The position numbers and the translations under genes are program-made. Shown here piece after piece: positions 19,930-30,549 of a DNA stretch of 64,000 nucleotides. Location of the stretch: positions 10,531,980 through 10,595,979 of the forward strand of contig CM037877.1 in NCBI GenBank assembly GCA_021292165.1, given 5' to 3'. The DNA comes from Shinisaurus crocodilurus. Lineage: Eukaryota; Chordata; Lepidosauria; Squamata; Shinisauridae. Position 1 is the stretch's first letter. Each line of letters opens with the position of its first letter. The notes under the pieces are model-generated. The model saw nothing but the letters and a program-made list of their open reading frames with translations, did no database searches and was not told where the DNA came from.

Positions 19930-20569
19930 GGCACTGCGACGACACAGCCCTTACACTTTAGGACCCGTCGCATAAACCCTTCTCAGGCTAAGCACCAACA
20001 CTTAAAAACCTGAGAGGAGGGTCAAACGAAACCTTTCCCCTACCAATGAGGGAAAAGATTATTACAGGTCATTAAGGATCTATTTTAAATTTATGGGTAC
20101 AAAGGTGTGTGTGTGTGTGTGTGTGTAGATTTAAAAGTAATGCAGGTTAATAACACCAAGCTGACACGTAGGATTTGGGTAGCAAACAAAATAAAAATAA
20201 GTTTATATTAATTCTCAAAATCTTAGTTCCAGAAAATAACTTTAAACCTGCCTACACCAAACACTTTGTAATTAACCTAAGTCCCTATAATTCTAAATAC
20301 CTTCACTCCTCAGACAGGCACTGATTTCTCTCAAAACTCCTGACAGACAGGACACGAATAATCCAACTAACCTAACTCCTCAACTCTCCCCACACTCCAA
20401 ACACTCTCCCATAACACACTGCCTCTGACATCACTCAAACACTCCTTATATACTCCTCCCCCCACCCTTTCCAAGACATCACAAACCACACCCACTCAGT
20501 TCAACATTCTATACTCACTAAACATACTAATGCAGACATACACCAGGGAACTGAATTGTGAGGTTACAC
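19930..20569 (-). mobile_element. Candidate LTR, minus orientation
   Basis: The inverse strand begins TGTAACCTCACAATTCAG at 20569. A TATA-like GGAGTATATAAGGAG lies at about 20445-20460, and A/T-rich polyadenylation-like sequence follows. Position of the elements fits U3-R-U5 order. I could not find the other TG/CA boundary or a TSD, so the left limit is a guess. A (GT)n tract lies at 20105-20127. Confidence 0.35.
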
Positions 20570-21219
20570 CACAGGCACTTCCCTGATAGGGTGCAGCACC
20601 TGGAGCAAAACTAAAGGGTGGCCCAAGCAAGACCAGAGACTTTAATCAAGGCACAACTCAGCCAGTCCAGAACTGAGCATTGCTGGCCACTGGCTGCCCA
20701 TCTCCTTCTTCCTCTTCAGGAACTCCCAGCAATGAAGGAGAAATCCCTGGTACACCTTACTGGGATTATGAAGGAGCTTTGGGGTCAGTGGGAACAAGCA
20801 GAGTGTGAGGGCATCAGACAATTGATTAGTGGACACAGTGGACAGTATCCAATGCTGCCCACATGCCAGCAGGGCCCACCACTAGCCAAACGGGGAGAAT
20901 GATGGTTCTTAAAGCAACTGGAAACAAGCAGAAATGCGCATTTCCAGAATGGGGAAGATCAGCGGAGCACGCAGAAGGGAGCTCTGCTGCCCTGCCCTGA
21001 TCCAGAAGCAAGCGCTTCATTTCCAGGGTTGCTTTAAGGAGTGCTAACTCTCCATGGCACTGGCGGTGGGCCATGTGGGCTCAACAGAATGAGTTGATGA
21101 TGCACAGAAGCATTATCAGATCGTGCCCAGGCACTGCTTTTGGCCTCTCTCCGTGACTCTGAAATGGTACGCTCTTCTGAAGAGGTGAGGCATGGAGCTA
21201 ACTAAAAGGGCATCAGCGA
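20570..21219. other. No gene or repeat recognised
   Basis: GC-moderate sequence with short frames only. No conserved protein pattern. Confidence 0.4.
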
Positions 21220-21412
21220 CAGTGGCTGGTGGCTTCAATGTCGGTTGGGGGTGGTCTATCCACTCCAGGATTCAGTCCGAACTTTTAAGGAGCCATCCGT
21301 GACACTGAACCTATTTTGGGTATAGGGTTTGGGCCCATGGAGAGCTCCTTAAAAGTTCAGACTCAAACCCAGAGAGGCTACACCGCCCCACCGACATTGG
21401 AGCCACTATCCT
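21220..21412. mobile_element. Foldback hAT-like MITE, CAGTGG family, copy 3
   Basis: Left end cagtggctggtggcttcaat. Arms gaacttttaaggagcca and agctccttaaaagttc pair across the centre, and the right arm has ccgacattggagccac. The right terminus is degraded. Confidence 0.65.
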
Positions 21413-21849
21413 TCCCCAGCTGTTGCTCTGACCACTGGGTAAGGCACTGCTCGGGGTTCGAAATACTGAATATTCCCCCCAACAAACTGGATCAGAGGCC
21501 TTTGCTTGGGCCAAAACTGGAAAGGAAGGCCGGCGCCGGCAGCTCTTTTTGTTCCAATCTCCGGGCTGCTGCTAGGTGGGAGAATTCCTCCTTGGTTGGT
21601 TGCCTACTGCTCATTTCCCACCAGCCACCTCAGCTGTGACAGACTTCTTCTTCTTGTGTTTCGCGAACCTGTGCTGCCTTGTCAGAGACAGGTCTTTGAC
21701 CTTTTTTTTTTTTTTTTTTGCCTTTGTGCAGCCTACAGTGTTCCCAGGCAGTGACGGGTGAGGATTGTGTTCAGTTCGTTTTGGGATAGAAACTTACCAA
21801 ACTTTGCTGATTTCTTCAGAGATGGGAAAGGAAGAATGAGAATATTTTT

Positions 21850-22132
21850 TTTAAAAAAAATATGAATGTCAGAGAAAGTGAAACTGACAGATCCCATCTC
21901 TCCAGGCAGAGGGCTTTGAGCGCTTCCCTTTCAAAAGTCTGTGTTTGAAATCCTGTGCAATTCAGTCAAGTTTGTGATGCTGAATTAGGGTTGCCACCTG
22001 ACAGACCGCTCATTTTTAACAGCTATGCAGCAGGCAGGTACATCGTGGTCCTCTCCAAGCTAGGAATAGAGCTATACCTATTGAATATGGCCAATTCAGA
22101 TGGGTGAGAATGCCACTTACTTACCGGTAGTT

Positions 22133-22173
<41 letters not shown>

Positions 22174-22330
22174 CTACTTACTATTCACAAATTTCTTTCT
22201 AAATGTGAGGGAAAGAATTTGGGAATTTCTTTTTTTTTAAAAAAAAAGGAATGTGGGAGAAAGTGAAATTGACAGATTCAACCATTGCTATTCCCAGGTC
22301 CACCTCCTTTACATCTGAGGGCAGGGTGAA
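21850..22330 (+). repeat. R470 repeat, copy 2, with (TA)n expansion
   Basis: Colinear with 10855-11330 through gggctttgagcgcttcc, agggttgccacctg, gtacatcgtggtcctctcc, cagatgggtgagaat and gtgggagaaagtgaaa. A (TA)n microsatellite occupies 22135-22172. Confidence 0.5.
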
Positions 22331-22379
22331 ACAAAGGCAGTGAGAGAAAAGTGTCCTAGTGGTTCAGATTTGTGAGCAT

Positions 22380-22640
22380 GCTGTCATGACCTGGAAGCTT
22401 TTCTAGGGGTCAGGGAGTGATCTAATCTGGCCTATTGATGCAACTGCAAGGAAGCTGCAAGTTCACATGAAAATTCATAAGAAGTTTTATGCACATTTCT
22501 CTGAACAAATACATTTTTGTATGTATTGTTGCGTGATGTACACATTTGGGGCAATCTGTTTTCCTAACATACGTAATGCATCTTTAATGTTATTTCCCCC
22601 TAATGTACCCAGTTTTGTGCACATCTCTTGACTGGAGAGT
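22380..22640. repeat. TAGGGATG-family-like AT-rich fragment
   Basis: Segments gttcacatgaaaattcataa and gatgtacacatttgg resemble internal parts of 38515-38820 and 59707-60326. Boundaries are unclear. Confidence 0.3.
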
Positions 22641-22879
22641 GTCACTACCAAATTTAGAGAGTGCAAATGTCAAAGGTTCAGTCTGCATAGCCGTCCGAAA
22701 GTGCAAAATTAAGTAAGTTCACATTAAAATGTGAAAAATAACAAGTTGTGGTTGTTGTTGTTTCCTCTGAAACCTTCCCAACTGAATGTCTAATAACACT
22801 TGCTGGTGAATAGGAAACATGTTCTGTTACATGTTGGGTGGTAAATATGCAACCAGGGGGAAAGGATGCATGCACGCAT

Positions 22880-22923
22880 GTGCACGCGCGCGCGCGCACA
22901 CACACACACACACACACTCACAC
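22880..22923. repeat. (CG)n-(CA)n microsatellite
   Basis: Alternating gcgcgcgcgc followed by (AC)n, a purine-pyrimidine alternating tract that could favour Z-DNA. Confidence 0.9.
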
Positions 22924-23741
22924 TGATGATGTTTTAATATCAATTGTCTCAAGTTGCCAAGTAGGCTCCCTGTCATAATTGACTAGTGCCACCCAGGGTG
23001 ATAAGTACTTCTTCTGTATCAGCGCCGCAAACACCATAGAGATGTTTCTCTTCCATCTCCGTATGAGAAACTCATATGCAACAGTGAGTAATGCCCTCAG
23101 GGAAGGAGACCAGCTGTCTCAGGAGGAAGGGAAAGGCTGATCTAGAGGAGGGAGAACATTGGGAAAGTCAGTGAAGAAACAGCCAGATGAGCCTTTCAGG
23201 GTGTCTTGGCTCACCTGTCTGAAGCCGTCATCAGCACAGAATTGCAGGGAGCAGGCAGAAATTATAGAGATGGCCACAGGCTGTGGAGTTGGGCAGGGGA
23301 AAAAGTGGACAGAGAAACTCTGATGATTTGATCATGGGTGGGGGATGAAGCGACAAATGAAGAGAAGGGAGGGAGGGAGAAGACGCACATCCATGAAAAG
23401 TGTAGGTGCTAGTGCAAAGACTAAGGAGCAGCCAGCTTTCTCCATACATAAGGCACCAGGAGGTTGGAACCAGAAGACCTGTAAGTCAGACACAGGTCCA
23501 CTGGTCCCTACACTACTAGGGTTGCTGGCTAGAGGCAGGAATGTCGAAACAATTCAAGCCAGAATCCTCAGCATCTTTGAAGCTGTTCCTGCAAATGAGG
23601 GGGGGGGGAAACCATAGCAATCTTTTCCTGCCAAAAGCTTTACATTCAAACTCTTACCTTATATTTTTGTTCCAGTTGCAAAAAAAAGAAAAACTTGCAA
23701 AAAGAGCTAAACTAGATATTGGGTGGGAAGCACACCCAGGA
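22924..23741. other. No gene or repeat recognised
   Basis: Purine-rich unassigned sequence. No exon supported. Confidence 0.4.
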
Positions 23742-23749
23742 CTGGGAAC

Positions 23750-24632
23750 CAGGGATGTTGAAGAGTCCTTGGTCTCGAGTCACGAGTCGAGTCACGAGTC
23801 TTTGGACCCGAGTCTCGAGTCCGAGTCCGAGTCCTTGCTCCAAAATGGTGACTCACGAGTCACGAGTCACTCCCAAAACTGACTCCACGAGTCCCTATTA
23901 AAATCAATGGGGTTTCCCCCCAATAAAATAAGGCTGCTTCAGATGTGCCTAGAATTTATTTAAGCCACACAAGTGTGCCTTTTTATTTCAGAACTCTGCA
24001 ACTGATTTTGGCAAGAACAGACCAGGCAGACAAACCCAAAATAACCAGGCAGGCAGAGGAGGCAGGGAACCCCAAAGCAGGCAGGCAGAGGCCTTTGTCT
24101 TGGACAATTCAAACTGTGGAACTGGTTAAGAAGAGACCAGGCAGGCAGAGGAGGCAGGGAACTCCAAACAGGGAGACAGGCAGTGCCCTTTGTCTTGGAC
24201 AATTCAACTGTTGAACTGGTCAAGAAGAGACCAGGCAGGCAGAGGAGGCTGGGAACCCCAAACAGGCAGGCAGAGGCAGCCAAAACCAAAATGTCTGACC
24301 CTAACCCTAACCCCCCACAACAACACATCAATCAAAATAAATCTCAACACATTGTTGGGGCTGTGCTCCTGGTAGCTGTCCATAGTGGCCGAGCAGCGGT
24401 GCGCCTCACTTCCATGCACTCTTCACCAGTGATCACGCTCCTCTCCACTCCTTCTGGCACAGCCCAGGAATGTTGACGAGTCCTTGGTCTCGAGTCCCGA
24501 GTCCTTGGTCTCGAGTCCCGAGTCGAGTCTCGAGTCCCATTAAAAATATTGGGACTCGAGTCAGACTTGAGTCAGAGGGGGGACTCAGTCTGACTCACGA
24601 GTCGAGTCCTCGAGTCCGAGTCCCCATCCCTG
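23750..24632. mobile_element. Non-autonomous hAT-like element with GAGTC arrays
   Basis: Ends cagggatg and catccctg are inverted, and the flanks ctgggaac (23742-23749 and 24633-24640) are a perfect 8-bp duplication. Both subterminal regions (about 23763-23895 and 24478-24620) are packed with the pentamer GAGTC and its inverse, GACTC, in clusters such as cgagtcacgagtc. The middle has a 93-bp tandem repeat. No transposase is encoded. The GAGTC clusters may act as transposase binding arrays, as subterminal motifs do in some hAT elements. Confidence 0.85.
24044..24295. repeat. About 93-bp tandem repeat, nearly three units
   Basis: Units start accaggcaggcagaggagg at 24044, 24136 and 24230 (spacing 92 and 94 bp). 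They share tttgtcttggacaattca and gaactggttaagaagag. The third unit is cut short. A small telomere-like ctaaccctaacccc follows at about 24301. Confidence 0.85.
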
Positions 24633-24640
24633 CTGGGAAC

Positions 24641-25045
24641 TTGACCACTCACCTCTAAACTCCAAGCCCTGAAGACATGTGGAATATGTACCATGCGCAG
24701 CAACAACAACAACAAAAAAGTGGCAGGCAGAAGGAGACTAATAACCCTCCCCCATTTCCCTCTAAAACCCCTTCCCCATCCCCCCAGGGCAAAATCAAGA
24801 CCAGGGTGGGCCCTGGATAGCAGGCTGTGGTTGGGGGGCGGGTCCTATTCTGCCCCATGACATGGCATATGTATGGACACGTGGGGTAAAAACCGTATTC
24901 TTTGGGTAAGATGTTACAAAAATCAGGTTGCGGGGCAAGGAGAGAGGAAAGGCTGACTAGAGGGTAGTCAGGATACATGATAATGATGGTGGTGGTGGTG
25001 GTGTGAACATGGTCAGCATTTTGTGTCGCTACCCCACCCCACCTT
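24641..25045. other. No gene recognised; short CAA and GGT repeats
   Basis: Contains (CAA)n near 24700 and (GGT)n near 24988-25005. No coding evidence. Confidence 0.4.
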
Positions 25046-25135
25046 GCCTGATGAAGAAATCTGCAGATCCCAAAAGCTTGCACATTATTTATGTTGATCT
25101 TTGAGCTGGCGTAGTTAAGGTATGACAACATATGG
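25046..25135 (+). ncRNA. Penelope-like hammerhead ribozyme relic (degenerate)
   Basis: cctgatgaag at 25047 is the hammerhead box CTGATGA. A small hairpin with atct-gca-gat follows as stem II. Then caaaagcttg stands where the conserved GAAA is expected. The following attatttatgttgatctttg resembles the sequence after the ribozyme in a repeat family common in vertebrates and tied to Penelope-like elements. The GAAA box is altered, so self-cleavage is not expected. Confidence 0.4.
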
Positions 25136-26396
25136 ATGCTGGATTTCATACATCGCGTTCGTTACATCATGTGACGGTGTTCTGAACGCACTCCTAAGAA
25201 GAAATGCAATGTGTGAATGTGACATTGTTGTTGTCAACGTGCGTCTCGTCTGGGTAGACTCATCGGAGAGCCAGGAGCCGCTGCAGCTGCCTGGCGAACA
25301 TGGCCAGGTTTGTTGCCATGTAATGTGAGAAAGAAGCCTTCAATACAGGTCCGCTTTACAGGTTTTCTTGGAAGAATTTCTAATTATGTGGATTCTCCAA
25401 ACTACTATATAAATACTATTGTTATAAGTAGACATTGGTGGGATTGATTGCCCCCCCCCCTTCCTTCTGTATCCTTCTGATAAAGAGAGATACAAAGAAG
25501 AAATGGATGATATTGGAGAGAGGGAGAGAAATTCAGCCTTTACATAAAATTATTTGCAGGATCCCTAAGCATTCGCTGCCATCTAGTGTCATAAAGATGC
25601 AGTTTCTTCCCCTCTGAAAGTGCTTCGTTTGCCTTCACAGTAGGAGGTGAGGTAAGTGTTCTTGGCGAAATGTGTTAACTTAGCAATGTTACGCAGTGAA
25701 AGGGAATTAATATACACCTCTTCCCAGACTCCGGGTCATCATTGCTGAGGCATAAATTAATGCAGCTCTTCTAACTGACGTGTTTTTGCATTTGCCTTTG
25801 CCTGTCTGGTCCCATCCGCAGTTGAGACAGGATGGGATAAGAGGATGGCATCCCTCTTCTCGAAGAAATGAAAACCCTAAAAGTTGCTTTGCTAAATGGG
25901 TGCAAGTATTATAATTGCATTCCACTGAAGGGGACATTGCTTTGTTTCTCTCTCTTAAGGATAGATCTTGGGGCAGGGATAACCTTTAGTCAAATGCTCA
26001 AAATGAGCTCAAAATGTGCTCCTGGTGAACGACTTGTGTCAGGGGCTTATCGTGATCCCAGAGTGTTACTTCTCACACTTCCTACAGCTGGTTATCCCAC
26101 CAGAATGCTCTGCTTTGTCTTCAGATCATATAAATCTTTTGCTTTCCCCCCCCCTCTTTTTTTTTTTTTACAAAAATCTGATACAGAACAGGTGATAGAG
26201 GAAAGGGAGAAAGATAGAGAAAAATATAAAGAGGGGAAGAATGTGCTTTCAGTTCATTGACATGTACCAAGAGTGGATAATGACTGAATTCCCAACACAC
26301 ATATAGACGTACTGAATAGGTAGTGGTTGGACCCAGTAGAGTCCACTTTCCAAGATCTTCCTCTCCCTGATGGCATTCAGGAGGCAGGGAGAACTC
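25136..26396. other. No gene or repeat recognised
   Basis: Low repeat content compared with neighbours. No exon could be supported. Confidence 0.4.
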
Positions 26397-26430
26397 TCCT
26401 CCTCCTCCTCCTCCTCCTCCTCCTCCTCCT
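26397..26430. repeat. (CTC)n microsatellite
   Basis: About eleven CTC units. It gives a poly-Gly frame on the minus strand that is not a gene. Confidence 0.95.
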
Positions 26431-26470
26431 CTTGCTGTTGCTGTTAGAACAACTAGGCATTTGCCTAGAT

Positions 26471-26909
26471 CAGTGATGGTGAACCTATGGCACGCGTGCC
26501 ACAGCTGGCATGCAGGGACCTCTCTGTGGGCACCAGAGCCATTGGTCACCAGATCGCGAAAAGACCGTCCCCTTCTGCATTCAGTGTCGGGTTTCCATAG
26601 TAACTCCTCTCCACTCATTCCTCGCTGGCCTCCACAGGCAGGCGCACACTCCAACATCTCCACCCCCAGAAGCGGACTGCGCAGGCACCCAGCCCTCCTT
26701 CTAACTGAACAGACAGCTCAGAAGCACAGCGTGCGCGCGCGCCCGAATCTTTGCGCGCCCGGTGAAGAGCCATGCCCTGAGACAGAGCAGGGCGTGATTA
26801 GCTAGTGGCCCCTCCTCCTTCCTGCCAAATTTAAGGCACTTTGAAATAAATAAGTTGGTTTTGTGTTGCAGTTTGGGCACTCGGGCTCAAAAAGGTTTCA
26901 CCATCACTG
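26471..26909. mobile_element. Non-autonomous hAT element, 439 bp, perfect TSD
   Basis: Ends cagtgatggtgaacctatgg and ggtttcaccatcactg are inverted. The flanks gcctagat (26463-26470 and 26910-26917) are identical 8-mers. The left subterminal region has cacgcgtgccacagctgg and ctctctgtgggca, seen in a hAT family common in squamates and some mammals. The interior has (GC)n-rich gcgtgcgcgcgcgcc. No coding capacity. Confidence 0.93.
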
Positions 26910-26917
26910 GCCTAGAT

Positions 26918-28767
26918 TCATCCAACCACAAATCTAGCCAATATCTTCCCCTTCCTACATTACATACGAATGCACACTTTTAAGCACTTGTTTCAGCCAA
27001 AAACAAACAAACACTGTTCTGTTGAAATATATATTTGCAGAGGGGGAAAACAATCTGATAGAAGCATCCGGTTACAATAAATAAATAAATAAATAAATAA
27101 AGGTCATTCCATGCTGCCGCCGCCGCCCCTAAAATGAGCCTTTGATGAAAGGATAATGAGGCAGAGAGGTGAAAATAGCAACCAAAAGCTTTAGGATAAT
27201 TGACAACAATCTTATTATAAGATCTTATCTTATCTTATCTTATCTAACAATTGTTTAAAATACAGAAGGTATTGCCAGCGGAAAGGCAGACTCTCCAATC
27301 CAGTGAGGATGAACTACAGGTGAAACTGAGTCTCTGTGCATGGAACTCCCTTTGGGGTGTAACTCACCTGTGCAAAAGGGGCCTGTATGTGATGAAAATA
27401 TCCAGCACTAGGTCCAGGTATGGTGACCCTTTATCACATATGCAACACCAAGCAGTTAGTTGACATACAGCCATTGACCATGTGGTATATTAGCACCATG
27501 TGGTAAATGGGTCACCCATATGATCCTGCCCTGCAGTCAGGAGGATCTTGCCACACTTCCATAACTGATCAGAGATCTGGGGATGCTGCAGGGGGAGGGG
27601 AGACTGAGAAAATTCGAGTCGGCGCTGAACAATGTTGATACAATTCTGATGACCAGGTCACCTAGTGGTTATATGGACGCATGGGCAAGGGGCCAACAAC
27701 AGGTTCGATGGAAATGCATGTCACTGAGGCCTGATGCTGTTTATTTATGGAAAGAAAGAACGGGGGGGGGGGACACCTTCAGAAAGGGGTGTTTAGAAGA
27801 AGCAGGGGAGAAGGCACTGAATGTTTTCCCCACCTGCTGTTTTCTGTGCACCACGTCAGACTTCCCAGTGGCTTAGCCCACCCTAAAGGTTACACAAAAG
27901 CATGACTACAGCAGCGGTGGCAATCCTCTTTTTATGCTGAGTGCTACATTCCCTTGAAGGTATCTCACAAGGTCCACATGCTGGTGATGGGGGTGGCCAA
28001 AACTAGCAGAAGGCAGGACCAGAGCCATCCTCCCTCTCTCTCTCTCAAGTCAGAGCTGTCCAACTTACGTAAGTTGACAGCATGGCCTGTCCGTCTGCTG
28101 GAGAGATGCAGCAAACTCAGAATACAGATGGTCCTGCAAAAAGAGTGCCATTAAGGGTGAAAACAGATTTACCTTTGCAGTGGGGGCAATTTGAAAGCAC
28201 CTTCATTGCAATGCATACAAACATACCTTTCTCACTCCTGAAACAAGCACTGTCTGGGGGACGGGGCATTTTCCATGCCCCTGAGTTTGAACCGTGCAAA
28301 AGCCAGCTGTGGAGGGTTGTTTTTTTTTTTTTTGGCTAGTCTCAAGAAGGAGTTGGGGAAGAGGGCTTCTTTGTGCAGCCCCCCCCCATGTGGTGAGCTA
28401 TCACAATTGCAGCTTGGAAAATCTTCCTGACAGTGAAATAATCTCAGGATCTGGACTAGCCCCGCCTACCAAGGCTTTCATAAAAGGCTTCCTGTTCTGG
28501 CTCTGTTGTGTTTCCATGTGTCCCTCCCTCAGTTCTGCCAGCAGCTCAGTCTTGACACCAAAACCATCCTGGAGAGGGTTTTGAGGGGGGGGGGGTTAGT
28601 TGTTTTTTAAAATGTTCAAAATCCTTTTGTAAGCTGAAGGATGCACATATATATACATAAATGTATGGAATCTCCTCCTGATATAGATATAGATATTTGA
28701 AGAGGAACCTGCTGGAACTTGAGTATTTGTTGGTAAAAAAAGATGGTTGGCTAAACCAGCATTTGAC
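26918..28767. other. Largely unassigned; minor microsatellites
   Basis: (AAAT)n at about 27078-27103 and (TTATC)n at about 27222-27246 are the only clear features. No exon or known repeat was recognised. Confidence 0.4.
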
Positions 28768-29036
28768 TGGTGGCCATGTATCCTCTTTTGCGGAGGACAT
28801 TCCTCTATTTGAAAGGCTGCCAGATTTGCAGGTGGCCTCTCTCTCTGTCTGAAGGGCTGTCTGGTCCAAGTCCAATATAAAGGTAAAAACCATCAGAAAG
28901 AAGAGGCTTAAATTGCCCATCAGCACCTGGACAAGAAACTGAGCAAGGCACACAGCAGGTCACCTGGTCACAGTCTTCAACACTATGGTGAGATGTACTG
29001 TGTTTCTATTTAAATTAAAATAATTACTCCTAAGTT

Positions 29037-29075
<39 letters not shown>

Positions 29076-29155
29076 TGCATATGAGACAATGTCCTCTTTT
29101 GTCGTCTTTTTTGCTTACTCGTGCCCTCTTTTTTGGTGATTCACAAGTGGCCGCT
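28768..29155 (+). repeat. R350 repeat, copy 3
   Basis: Starts gtggccatgtatcctctttt and ends near attcacaagtggccgc. This gives the clearest view of the inverted GTGGCCA / TGGCCGC ends of the family. A (TA)n expansion lies at 29040-29071. It is colinear with 3081 and 6367. Confidence 0.7.
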
Positions 29156-29365
29156 GTACATACTGCTATGTATGGCTGTAAGGAAAGTTGCAAAGCAGGG
29201 GGGTCATGTTGTATGTGAAGGGCATACCAGGAATCTTGTTACTATGTTGTTTCATCTCTCTTCACCTCCAAAAATGATGGCAGGAGTCTGGGAGAGGAAA
29301 AAGACTTATAGTGATGTCCAACCCATGCCATCAAAACTAAATAGGTGCTGATGGTAACTTGTAAA

Positions 29366-30040
29366 TGAAGGTGTTGAGTGACCCACCCTGAAAGCCCGCC
29401 AGCCTCGTGGAAAAGCAGAGCGCTTTACTTGTGTGAGATGGAAGATTTAAAATCCTATTCCTGTGTGCAGCTGCCCATAAATCTACACACAGAAGTCCAG
29501 ACCTGCCTCTCCCACTCCACGCAGCATTCCAAGCGTATCGGATATCAGCCAGTTCAGCCTCCTCCTGCAGATCCCAGTAATAAGGAAATAACTCCGTAGA
29601 CTTCACAGGTTATTTGCTCTACCTGTTTATTACTATAGCAAATATATCCTACAGAGTTTACATCTCCTACATTACAGTCCATGTGCAGAGAACAATGCAT
29701 AGCAAGCATTAATCCAGTGGAGCAAGTTGATTTCACTCCACCTCAGCTAAAACGTTACATGATTGCAAGTCCAGCAAGCATTAGTCAGAGCAACAGAGAG
29801 AAGAAGAAGAAAGCAATTCCATCTCTCTCCAAAATGGCTACAGAACAGAAAGCTAACAAATCAGTACGTCACCAGAAAGTACAAACCATGTGACCAGCTC
29901 GTATTTCTTTCACACCTACTTTTCCCATGAGAAAGGGCCAGGAAGTAGAAGACAAAACATGACTTGTTTTTCCAGCCATTCTGTACTTTTCAAATGTCAA
30001 CAATGTGCCACAGCTGGTGTTTGTGCTACATGTCACAACA
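29366..30040 (-). mobile_element. Solo LTR with 5-bp TSD
   Basis: On the minus strand it runs from TGTTGTGACATG at 30040 to CACCTTCA at 29366, that is TG...CA. It is flanked by gtaaa at 29361-29365 and 30041-30045. An AATAAA (inverse at about 29626) lies about two thirds along, as in an LTR R region. It matches 34134-34796 in the opposite orientation. No gag, pol or env sequence is adjacent, so it is a solo LTR from homologous recombination of an endogenous element. Confidence 0.85.
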
Positions 30041-30114
30041 GTAAATCCCTTCATGGCTTCTGGCCACAGTATCTGAAGGAAGTGCCTCTTCCTATATATT
30101 CCTTCCTATCCAAG

Positions 30115-30354
30115 CCCTGAGATCATCACTGGAGGCCCTGCTTTGAGTGTCCTCCCATACTGAGGCATGGCAGATGGCTACTTGGAAGCAGGCCTTTACA
30201 CCCTCTTATGCACTTCCCTCCCGACAGAGGTCCACCTGGTGCCAACTTTGTTGTCTTTTTGACACCAGGCAAACACCTTCTTATTCTCTCAGGCCTTTTA
30301 ATCCTCTTATGTGCGTCTGCTGCTATGCTGTGTAGTTTTTATCAAGAGAGAGAG

Positions 30355-30386
<32 letters not shown>

Positions 30387-30490
30387 TGCCTGTTTAACCC
30401 TCTGCTGCTTTTGATTGATTGCTGTTTTTATCTGGGGGGGGGGGTTTAAATTGGTTGTTTCATGTTTTCTTTCAGCTGATATGGTATTTT
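30115..30490 (+). mobile_element. L2 LINE 3' fragment, degraded
   Basis: Translation contains MATWKQAF and, further on, a proline-rich segment followed by HLVPTLLSF-like and ANTFLFSQAF-like residues, in the order seen in the L2 C-terminal region at 14096-14280. A (GT)n tract is at 30357-30384. Confidence 0.6.
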
Positions 30491-30549
30491 TATTAATTCT
30501 ATTGTAAATTTCAACAAAACAATAAAAAGGGGGGAAAGAAAAAAAAGGA

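Noticed and set aside
22880..22923. Regulatory Z-DNA element
   Set aside because: The (CG)(CA) alternation is a common microsatellite; nothing nearby suggests a promoter.
24301..24315. Interstitial telomere repeat
   Set aside because: Only about two CTAACC units, inside a hAT element; too short to mean anything.
24473..24632. CRISPR-like or satellite array of GAGTC
   Set aside because: There are no regular spacers, and the array lies within transposon ends with a perfect 8-bp TSD. This is also a vertebrate sequence.
26121..26663. 180-residue minus frame with poly-Gly as a gene
   Set aside because: The poly-Gly is the (CTC)n microsatellite, and half the frame lies in a hAT element.
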